A stretch of DNA of 64,000 nt from Flavobacterium marginilacus (GTDB lineage: Bacteria; Bacteroidota; Bacteroidia; Flavobacteriales; Flavobacteriaceae): the NCBI RefSeq assembly GCF_026870155.1, contig NZ_CP113975.1, forward strand, positions 4,278,001 to 4,342,000. The letters run 5' to 3'. The translations under genes were made by a program, and so were the position numbers. The notes under the pieces are model-generated. The model was not told the DNA's origin and did not search any database. It worked only from the letters and a program-made list of their open reading frames with translations. Numbering within the stretch: the stretch's first letter is position 1; each line of letters starts with the position of its first letter. Shown one piece after another: positions 57,417 through 64,000 of this stretch.

Positions 57417-60400
57417 TTAGAATATCACATTCAAACCAAACAAAAAGGTTCTGGTTTTTGGATAAAAGTTATTTGAATCTACACCCGGAGCTGTTCCTCC
57501 TTGTTCTACTTCAGGATCAATTCCAGAATACTTAGTAATAACAAACAGATTATTTACTGTTTCATACAAGCGGATTTTTTTGATGTATTTACCAACTTTA
57601 CCAAAATCATATCCAAGAGTCATATTGTCTAATCGGATGTAACTGCCGTCTTCTATAAAACGAGTCGAATATTTATAAGCATTAAGGTCATTTGGTGATT
57701 CATCTGCAGCATCTACTAGAATATTATTAGTCATTGCAGTACTTGGTCTGAATAAATCAGCACGAGTTGCGTTGAAAATTTTATTACCAAATACCCCACG
57801 GAAAAATATGTTCAAATCAAATCTTTTGTATGTGAAATTATTATCCCATCCCATCAAAAATTTAGGCTGTGCACTTCCTGCATAATGGTAATCTACACCA
57901 ATCTGCGGGTTTGTTGTTAAAGTTCCGTCTTTGGCAACATACTGAGAAACACCCGCTGCATTTTTTCCTGCATATTGAAGCGTAAAGAACTGTCCAAGAG
58001 GTTTTCCTTCTTTGAAAATCTGCAAAGTACTTCCTGTTTGTCCGCCACCGTCTGGCTGTACTCTTCGTATTGAATCTCCTCCAATAAAATATGGATTTGT
58101 CAATTTAGTAATTTTATTTTTGTTGCGTGAATAATTCAAACTTGTTGTCCAGCTAAATTTTTCAGTTCTAATTGGAGTACTGCTCAAAGCAACCTCAACA
58201 CCTTTGTTTGTCATATTACCGCCGTTTGCAACAATTGATCCTACTGGAACAAGTACTGGATTTACAGAATAATTATAAATCATATCCGTAGTTTTCTTGC
58301 TATACAAATCAACAGAACCTGACAATATACCTTTTAATACTGTAAAATCAACACCAATATTTGCAGTAGCTGTTTTTTCCCAATTCAAATCTGGATTAGC
58401 CGCCTGATTTGGTCCATAAGCACCAGATTGCTGTCCGTTATAATAGAATGTTCCTAAACTTCCTGAAATAAATTGAGCAGTATAAGCGTTGAATCCAGAA
58501 GAGTTTCCTGTTTCACCCCAGCTTCCGCGAAGTTTCAAATCAGTAAAAAACTTTTGATTCTGCATGAAATTTTCTTTTTCAATTCTCCATGCACCACCTA
58601 CAGAAGGGAAATAACCCCATTGATTATTGATTCCAAATACTGATCCGCCGTCTCTTCTTATAGATCCTTGTAAAAGGTATTTATCTTTGTAATTGTAATT
58701 CAAACGTGCAAATTCAGAAATCAAACGTTTTTTCTGATACGCTCTGCTATCTCCAAAATCAACTCTGTAACCAGAAACTGAAGCATAGTTACCTAAAGCA
58801 AGGTTGTTATAGCTAACATCATCTACAGGGAAATTTGTGTTTGTTGCCTGAAATCCGTCACCCAAAACATCTTCCTGCCATGAATACCCCACAACTGCTT
58901 TGATTTTGTGATTACCAAAAGTTTTATCCCAATTCAAGAAACTTTCAATAATAGTATTATTTGTTTGGTATGAATTTCTTAAAGCTGCTCCATTTACTCC
59001 AAAATTCACCAATGAACGTGTATACGGTGGATCTGGGTTATTGTAAAAATTGGCACTATTATATTTTGAATAATAGCTGTCATAAAACTCACCATGCAGT
59101 GAATTTAACTGCTGATAAGAAAGATTTAAGTTATAAGAAAATCCAAAAGGAAGTTTTACCTCAGTAGTGAAACTACCAACAAAATTATTTGCTTTCGTAT
59201 CATCAACACCATGATTAATCATCGCAACAGGATTGAAATAACCTGTTTGAATGAAGTTTTCAAAATAAGTTCCGTCTGCATTTCTTACCGGTGAAACTGG
59301 AAGGTGGCTAATTGATTGTAAAAGTACCACGTTACGCTGAGGGACGTTATTGTAAACACTATTCGAATTGGTTACATTCAAACCAAATTTAACATGATCA
59401 TCGAAAGCATTTTGTTCTATCGCTAAGTGTGCAATTGTTCTTGAAAAGTTATTCCCAATAAGAACTCCTTCTTTGTCCATATAGCTTACACTTGCAAAAT
59501 AGTTACCATGCTCACCGCCGCCGCTTAATGAAAGGTTATGGCTCATTGAATTAGCATATCCAGGTCTAAGGATTTCTTTCTGCCAATCTGTATTTGCTCC
59601 TTTATCATTTTCAGGGGTAAAACTTAAATTATTTTTAGTCGTAAATGCTCTTAACTGATCTGCATTCATCATGTCAAGCTGGTTTGAAACCTTTTCGAAA
59701 CCAAAATAATTGCTGTAATTAACCTGAGTTTTATCTTTGCTTCCTCTTTTTGTTGTTACCATAATAACCCCATTGGCAGCACGATTACCATAAATAGCTG
59801 TTGCAGCCGCATCTTTCAATACATCAACAGTAACAATATCCTCTGGCGAAATAATTGAAATATCAACACCAGGAATACCATCTACAACATAAAAAGGTCC
59901 TTGAGAACTGTTTAATGTTGAAGCCCCGCGCAAAACCACTGAAGATGTTTTTGTAGGATCACCGCTAACCGAAACATTCAAACCAGCAACTTTACCCTGC
60001 AGTAATTGACCAACGTCTGCAATTACACCATTATTTAACTGATCAGCTTTTACAGAAGAAACAGCTGTCGTTAAATTTTTACGGGTTCCTCTTCCATACC
60101 CAACTACTACAACCTGCTCTAAGTTAGTTGAAGTAGAAGTTAATCTAATTGTGTACTTTGATTTGGCTCCGTCTAATTTGACACGTTGTTCTACAAAACC
60201 AACAAAAGAAACAACCAAAACAGCATTTTTATCTGAAACAGATATTTTGAATGTCCCGTCAAAATCTGTCATAGCACTATTTGTGCCACCATTCTCAAGT
60301 ACATTTGCTCCTGGAAGCGGCATACCTTTATCGTCCAAAACCGAACCTGTAATTTCTGTTTTTTGTGCCCAGCTGTTAAATGACAAGGTCACAAAAAATG

Positions 60401-60428
60401 CGAATAATAAAATTTTAAGTTTTTCCAT
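57417..60428 (-). CDS. SusC/RagA-family TonB-dependent outer membrane transporter
   Basis: 1003 residues. Signal peptide (about 1-21), a carboxypeptidase-D-regulatory-like domain (TEITGSVLDDKGMPLPGANV...; about 24-92), TonB-box region and plug (QVVVVGYGRGTRKNLTTAVSSVKADQL; FYVVDGIPGVDISIISPEDI), then a long beta-barrel ending in the aromatic FLFGLNVIF. It imports oligosaccharides across the outer membrane with SusD. Its upstream region carries a TAATTTTG -7 box and a 21-bp-spaced direct repeat shared with the inositol oxygenase gene, linking it to HTCS control. No truncation. Confidence 0.96.
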   Translation of the reverse strand: MEKLKILLFAFFVTLSFNSWAQKTEITGSVLDDKGMPLPGANVLENGGTNSAMTDFDGTFKISVSDKNAVLVVSFVGFVEQRVKLDGAKSKYTIRLTSTSTNLEQVVVVGYGRGTRKNLTTAVSSVKADQLNNGVIADVGQLLQGKVAGLNVSVSGDPTKTSSVVLRGASTLNSSQGPFYVVDGIPGVDISIISPEDIVTVDVLKDAAATAIYGNRAANGVIMVTTKRGSKDKTQVNYSNYFGFEKVSNQLDMMNADQLRAFTTKNNLSFTPENDKGANTDWQKEILRPGYANSMSHNLSLSGGGEHGNYFASVSYMDKEGVLIGNNFSRTIAHLAIEQNAFDDHVKFGLNVTNSNSVYNNVPQRNVVLLQSISHLPVSPVRNADGTYFENFIQTGYFNPVAMINHGVDDTKANNFVGSFTTEVKLPFGFSYNLNLSYQQLNSLHGEFYDSYYSKYNSANFYNNPDPPYTRSLVNFGVNGAALRNSYQTNNTIIESFLNWDKTFGNHKIKAVVGYSWQEDVLGDGFQATNTNFPVDDVSYNNLALGNYASVSGYRVDFGDSRAYQKKRLISEFARLNYNYKDKYLLQGSIRRDGGSVFGINNQWGYFPSVGGAWRIEKENFMQNQKFFTDLKLRGSWGETGNSSGFNAYTAQFISGSLGTFYYNGQQSGAYGPNQAANPDLNWEKTATANIGVDFTVLKGILSGSVDLYSKKTTDMIYNYSVNPVLVPVGSIVANGGNMTNKGVEVALSSTPIRTEKFSWTTSLNYSRNKNKITKLTNPYFIGGDSIRRVQPDGGGQTGSTLQIFKEGKPLGQFFTLQYAGKNAAGVSQYVAKDGTLTTNPQIGVDYHYAGSAQPKFLMGWDNNFTYKRFDLNIFFRGVFGNKIFNATRADLFRPSTAMTNNILVDAADESPNDLNAYKYSTRFIEDGSYIRLDNMTLGYDFGKVGKYIKKIRLYETVNNLFVITKYSGIDPEVEQGGTAPGVDSNNFYPKTRTFLFGLNVIF

Positions 60429-60464
60429 ATTAGATTTAAATTAGTTATTTGGTTAATTGTTTGT

Positions 60465-60520
60465 CAAAATTAATATTAATGATTTATCAGAATAATGGAC
60501 AGATTATTCATAAATATGGA
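60465..60520 (-). promoter_or_regulatory. susC promoter with 21-bp-spaced direct-repeat operator
   Basis: On plus, ATGGA at 60495-60499 and 60516-60520 are 21 bp apart. On the minus strand this reads TCCAT-N16-TCCAT, with a -7 box TAATTTTG at 60472-60465. The proximal half-site is 22 nt from the box, against 21 nt before the inositol oxygenase gene. Confidence 0.7.
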
Positions 60521-60592
60521 TGTTTTTAATAAACCCAATGACAATAAGGGATGAGAAGCAAATTTTTATTTTATTATATGCTTAAAACCTTA

Positions 60593-62521
60593 CTAATATA
60601 CCCATCTTACGAAGGCTTCCATTGCTGCATAATGTGCTAATCCAAGCTGATGGTATATTGCAGCTGTCTCTCTGTTGCGGTCTTCGGCACGCTGCCAAAA
60701 TTCCCTGCTGTCTGAACCTTGAAAAACCACTCCGTCTTTTTGTGACTGATGTTTAAAAATGGCTTTTCTTTTTTCGAGCACCTGATCTGGCCCCATCGGA
60801 ACCGCCATTTCAATTTCATCTATTCCCCATTCCTGCCATGCGCCTCTGTACAGCCAAACCCAGCAGTCTTTCATGTATTCTTTTTCTTTTAGTCTTTTCA
60901 CTGCTTCAAAAACTGCATCCAAACATACTTTATGAGTTCCATGCGGATCTGCCAGATCTCCTGCAGCATAAATTTGATGGGGCTTTATTTTCTCAATCAA
61001 ATCCATCGTTTTTTGAATATCTTCTTCTCCTAATGGTTTTTTCTCTATCGTTCCTGTTTCATAAAACGGAAGTTCCATAAAATGAATCTGATTATCCGGC
61101 AATCCTACAAAATGACAGGTGGCCTGTGCTTCTCCTTTTCGGATAAGGCCTTTTATGTTTCTGACCTCTGGAATATCGGTTTCGCTGTTTTTTTTATTCT
61201 GAATAAACTGAACTGATTTTTTGTAAATATCATCCGCCTCACTGCCAGCAATTCCAAATTTTATATTGTAATCACATACAAAATTGGCAAAACGCAGTGC
61301 TTCATCATCGGCTACTGCAATGTTTCCAGATGTCTGATAACCTATATGCACTTCGTGTCCTTGTTCATGCAGACGCTTAAAGGTGCCGCCCATACTTATA
61401 ATATCATCATCCGGATGAGGACTAAAAATAAGAACTCTTTTCTGCGCTGGTTCTGCCCGCTCAGGACGCTTACTGTCATCTGCATTAGGTTTACCTCCCG
61501 GCCACCCGGTAATGGTATTCTGAAGTTTATTGAAAATTCCAATATTAATATCATAAGCAGGACCTAAATCTGCAAGCAGATCACTCATTCCGTTTTCAAT
61601 ATAATCGGCATCGGTCAGCATTAATATTGGTTTTTTCAAATGCTGCGCCAGCCCCAAAACCGCTTTTCGGATAAGAGTATCTGTCCAGACTACATTTTCA
61701 ACCAGCCAAGGCGTATTAATACGTGTCAGTTTTGAAGCTGCAGATTTGTCTAAAACAAAAGTGGTATTATTATGCTCCTGCAGAAAAGTTGCCGGAATCT
61801 GATTAGTCACTGGTCCTTCAACAGAGTCTTTGATAATGTTTGATTTTCCTTCGCCCCAAGCCAGCAGTATAACCCTTTTGGCCTCCATAATCTTTTTTAC
61901 ACCTAGAGTAATTGCTGTTCTTGGTGTATTATCTAAACCCGAAAAGTCTTTGCTTGCTGCCACACGAGTAATATGATCTAAAGCAACTAAACGCGTTTTT
62001 GAATTTTGAAGCGAACCTGACTCATTGAATCCAATATGCCCGTTACCGCCTATTCCCAAAACCTGCAGATCAATACCTCCCAGCGCTTCGATCTTACTTT
62101 CATAATTACTGCAGTAATCCCCAATTGCTTCCTTCGATAAAGTTCCGTCTGGAACATGCACATTTTCCGGAAGAATGTCTACCTGATCAAAAAGTAATTC
62201 ATGCATAAACCGCACATAACTGTTTATTGAATCGGGTTCCATAGGGTAATATTCATCTAAATTGAATGATACTACATTTTTAAAACTCAAACCTTCTTCT
62301 TTATGAAGGCGCACCAGTTCCGCATATAAGCTTTTTGGACTGGATCCTGTAGCAAGTCCCAATATGCATAATTGATTTTGGGACTGCTTTTCTCTTATCA
62401 AATCAGCTATTTCTTTAGCCACCGATTTGGAACCTATTACCGAATTTTCATAAACTACAGTTCCAATATTTTCAAATCGTTTTTCAAAACTTGTCGCTTT
62501 GTCTATTTCACTTTTTAACAT
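60593..62521 (-). CDS. nagB: Glucosamine-6-phosphate deaminase fused to PIG-L-type deacetylase
   Basis: 642 residues in two domains. Residues about 25-280 are NagB-like: LGLATGSSPKSLYAELVRLH, VVSFNLDEYYPM with the catalytic Asp/Glu, LQVLGIGGNGHIGFNESG with the active-site His. Residues about 375-640 are a LmbE/PIG-L deacetylase: IFSPHPDDDIISMGGTFKRL (metal motif HPDD) and ADPHGTHKVCLDAVFEAVKRL. Such fusions occur in Bacteroidota. The NagB part turns GlcN-6-P into Fru-6-P and ammonia; the PIG-L part presumably removes an N-acetyl group, though its substrate is unproven. Cytoplasmic, no signal peptide. It lies next to GH89 and SusC genes, so it feeds glucosamine from the glycan into glycolysis. 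Confidence 0.9.
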   Translation of the reverse strand: MLKSEIDKATSFEKRFENIGTVVYENSVIGSKSVAKEIADLIREKQSQNQLCILGLATGSSPKSLYAELVRLHKEEGLSFKNVVSFNLDEYYPMEPDSINSYVRFMHELLFDQVDILPENVHVPDGTLSKEAIGDYCSNYESKIEALGGIDLQVLGIGGNGHIGFNESGSLQNSKTRLVALDHITRVAASKDFSGLDNTPRTAITLGVKKIMEAKRVILLAWGEGKSNIIKDSVEGPVTNQIPATFLQEHNNTTFVLDKSAASKLTRINTPWLVENVVWTDTLIRKAVLGLAQHLKKPILMLTDADYIENGMSDLLADLGPAYDINIGIFNKLQNTITGWPGGKPNADDSKRPERAEPAQKRVLIFSPHPDDDIISMGGTFKRLHEQGHEVHIGYQTSGNIAVADDEALRFANFVCDYNIKFGIAGSEADDIYKKSVQFIQNKKNSETDIPEVRNIKGLIRKGEAQATCHFVGLPDNQIHFMELPFYETGTIEKKPLGEEDIQKTMDLIEKIKPHQIYAAGDLADPHGTHKVCLDAVFEAVKRLKEKEYMKDCWVWLYRGAWQEWGIDEIEMAVPMGPDQVLEKRKAIFKHQSQKDGVVFQGSDSREFWQRAEDRNRETAAIYHQLGLAHYAAMEAFVRWVY

Positions 62522-62563
62522 TGCTTTTATTTTTATTTATTGATAGATATTAATTATGACATA

Positions 62564-64000
62564 CTAATGCATTTCATTGTTTTCAGTCCACTTTACTTCC
62601 CATTGTTTTATGGCTTCTCTTTCTTTCGTTTCATCAAACGGAATGTTATTGGCTGATGATTTTCTTAAATCCTGTAAAAACATTTTCCATCTTGGCCAAT
62701 AAAAGGATGCATACATACCGCGCCACGATCTTGATGCATAATCATTCAGATGTCCTTCTCCGCCCCAAAGCGTTATTAATGTTTTTGCATTTTTTATATA
62801 CAATTTGGATTCATCAGGAGTGTTTCCGTAATCAGAAGCCGATTTCACCCAATTATTTAAGCTGTTCAAAGGCTGTCCCAAAAGCATATTATCAATATCC
62901 AAAGCATGCTTTTCGATTTTTTTAAACAATTCATCGCCTTTTTTTATGTCTTTTGACTGATAAGCTTTGACACACTCCATCAGCTGTTCATCAATAATAA
63001 GTGAATAATAATGTCTGGATGCATCCAGCAGATCATAATTATAAAGGCTCTCTTTACTGAAGTTTTTAGCTTCTTTTTTCAGAATATCCAAAGCCTGTTT
63101 AAGCTTTTTCTTATCTCCGGGATTTCCTTTAAATTCTGTAATTTTTAATGTAGGTCTTTTAAAAAACAGGTAAGCTCCTGCCCAGTCATTCCACCAGCGC
63201 GTTTCCCAGTATTTAGTGCTGTAAACGGACTCTAACAGCAATTGCCAAGCCTGAAAAACAGGAGCAGAAGTTTTTTTGCCGTATCTGGCTTTTAGATACT
63301 GATGCATCCAGTCATTTACAGATTCTTTACCCTGTGACCAAGGAAGGTCATAAATGTATTCGTAAACTATTGAGTTATTGTTTAATCCTTCCGGCATTAC
63401 TCCGTAGCCGGCAACATTGCCTTTATTTGGATTGTTCAATAAGCTTGTCAGCTCGTTTCTGTAGAAATTTAAATCCCCGTAAACTGGATTGGATCCCCCA
63501 TAATTATGTACATATCCATAGGTCCATTGCTTTCCATAAAAAGCCTCTTGATTTTCCCATACTTTATATCGGTCATTTGCATAATCCTGAATCATTAAAC
63601 GATCGTTTGGCACTTTGCTTAAGAAAGCCTTAGTAGCTTCTTTAGTCCAAAATTCTTTATTGTCCCCAAAAAGCCATCCCTGCATAACCCAGGTTGCTTT
63701 TGGAGCAGCTTCATTTATGGTTTCAAAAATGGTTTTTCCATAATCTGACAGTTCCTCGTTTTTATGCTCTTTTGAAACTGGCGGTGTTATTTCGTTAAAT
63801 GAATCGGCTAGGTAGAAATCAGCCTCTCCATAAACTTTTGTGTAAATTTCTATAAAACGCTTACCAACTTCTTTAAACAAAGGATCTTTAGAATCCAATA
63901 AATAAGTACTTTCAAAACCTCCTCCTGACCAGGAATTTAATTCACTAATCTTTGAATTTGGGTGTTTTTCTGCAAATGCTTTTGGCACGTAGCCGCTAAA
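62564..64000 (-). CDS. GH89 alpha-N-acetylglucosaminidase, N-terminus outside window
   Basis: C-terminal 478 or so residues of a NAGLU-type GH89 enzyme; the frame remains open to the right edge (FSGYVPKAFAEKHPN at its start), so the N-terminal part is missing. GH89 signatures: FYLADSFNEITPP with the acid/base Glu, TWVMQGWLFGD, LMIQDYANDRYKVWE, YGYVHNYGGSNPVYGDLN, VAGYGVMPEGLNNNSIVYEY with the nucleophile Glu, RWWNDWAGAYL. It cleaves terminal alpha-linked GlcNAc (or GlcN). It sits first among the visible PUL genes on this strand, 42 bp before NagB/PIG-L, giving a direct path from alpha-GlcNAc release to catabolism. Confidence 0.92.
   Translation of the reverse strand, partial: FSGYVPKAFAEKHPNSKISELNSWSGGGFESTYLLDSKDPLFKEVGKRFIEIYTKVYGEADFYLADSFNEITPPVSKEHKNEELSDYGKTIFETINEAAPKATWVMQGWLFGDNKEFWTKEATKAFLSKVPNDRLMIQDYANDRYKVWENQEAFYGKQWTYGYVHNYGGSNPVYGDLNFYRNELTSLLNNPNKGNVAGYGVMPEGLNNNSIVYEYIYDLPWSQGKESVNDWMHQYLKARYGKKTSAPVFQAWQLLLESVYSTKYWETRWWNDWAGAYLFFKRPTLKITEFKGNPGDKKKLKQALDILKKEAKNFSKESLYNYDLLDASRHYYSLIIDEQLMECVKAYQSKDIKKGDELFKKIEKHALDIDNMLLGQPLNSLNNWVKSASDYGNTPDESKLYIKNAKTLITLWGGEGHLNDYASRSWRGMYASFYWPRWKMFLQDLRKSSANNIPFDETKEREAIKQWEVKWTENNEMH

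Overview
The window looks like chromosomal DNA from a Flavobacterium-type member of the Bacteroidota. Evidence is the AT-rich sequence, a SusC/SusD pair, a hybrid two-component regulator, Bacteroidota-type TAnnTTTG -7 promoter boxes, and many secreted glycoside hydrolases. No rRNA, tRNA, CRISPR array, integrase or transposase was seen.

Layout. (1) 1-3123 (+): an oxidoreductase operon cut by the left edge (SDR, DoxX-like protein, two zinc-less medium-chain dehydrogenases). (2) 3124-5709: a bidirectional terminator, a YiaA/YiaB-like membrane protein and a helical-repeat protein. (3) 6002-8558 (+): a very AT-rich three-gene operon encoding two proteins with AlkB-type 2OG-Fe(II) dioxygenase motifs and an endonuclease V-like nuclease. 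I read it as an undescribed nucleic-acid repair, editing or defence module. It is followed by a 56-residue membrane protein on the minus strand and a small secreted protein. (4) 10066-19152 (-): a seven-gene cluster: a fusion of a beta-barrel-like domain and a LecA-like lectin domain, a ThDP decarboxylase, an FAD amino-acid oxidase, a VioB-like ferritin-fold protein, a protein rich in C-x5-C repeats, a DUF692 (MNIO) enzyme and its DUF2063 partner. This resembles a RiPP or other natural-product cluster combined with amino-acid oxidation genes.

(5) 19539-24015 (+): a LacI-type regulator with a perfect palindromic operator on its own promoter, then an aldo/keto reductase and a GH2 enzyme behind a second, near-identical operator. 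(6) 24083-37318 (-): GH51, GH27 (frameshifted near its 3' end), two GH28 enzymes, a sodium/solute symporter, a DUF5009 membrane protein and a LacZ-type GH2. (7) 37459-64000 (-): myo-inositol oxygenase, a hybrid two-component regulator (HTCS), metallophosphoesterase, PI-PLC-like phosphodiesterase, GH28, DUF4861, a lyase-like protein, two GH92 enzymes, SusD, SusC, a NagB/PIG-L fusion and a GH89 alpha-N-acetylglucosaminidase cut by the right edge.

How the parts fit. Regions 6 and 7 suggest growth on plant cell-wall glycans (pectin, arabinan, galactan). Region 7 also carries an unusual set of functions that would together take apart a glycosylated inositol phospholipid (GPI or plant GIPC type): PI-PLC, phosphatase, alpha-mannosidases, alpha-GlcNAcase, GlcN-6-P deaminase/deacetylase and inositol oxygenase. 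A shared 21-bp-spaced ATGGA direct repeat lies at nearly the same distance from a TAnnTTTG -7 box upstream of both susC and the inositol oxygenase gene. This ties the two into one probable HTCS regulon. Several palindromic repeat families and matched terminator hairpins punctuate the intergenic DNA.
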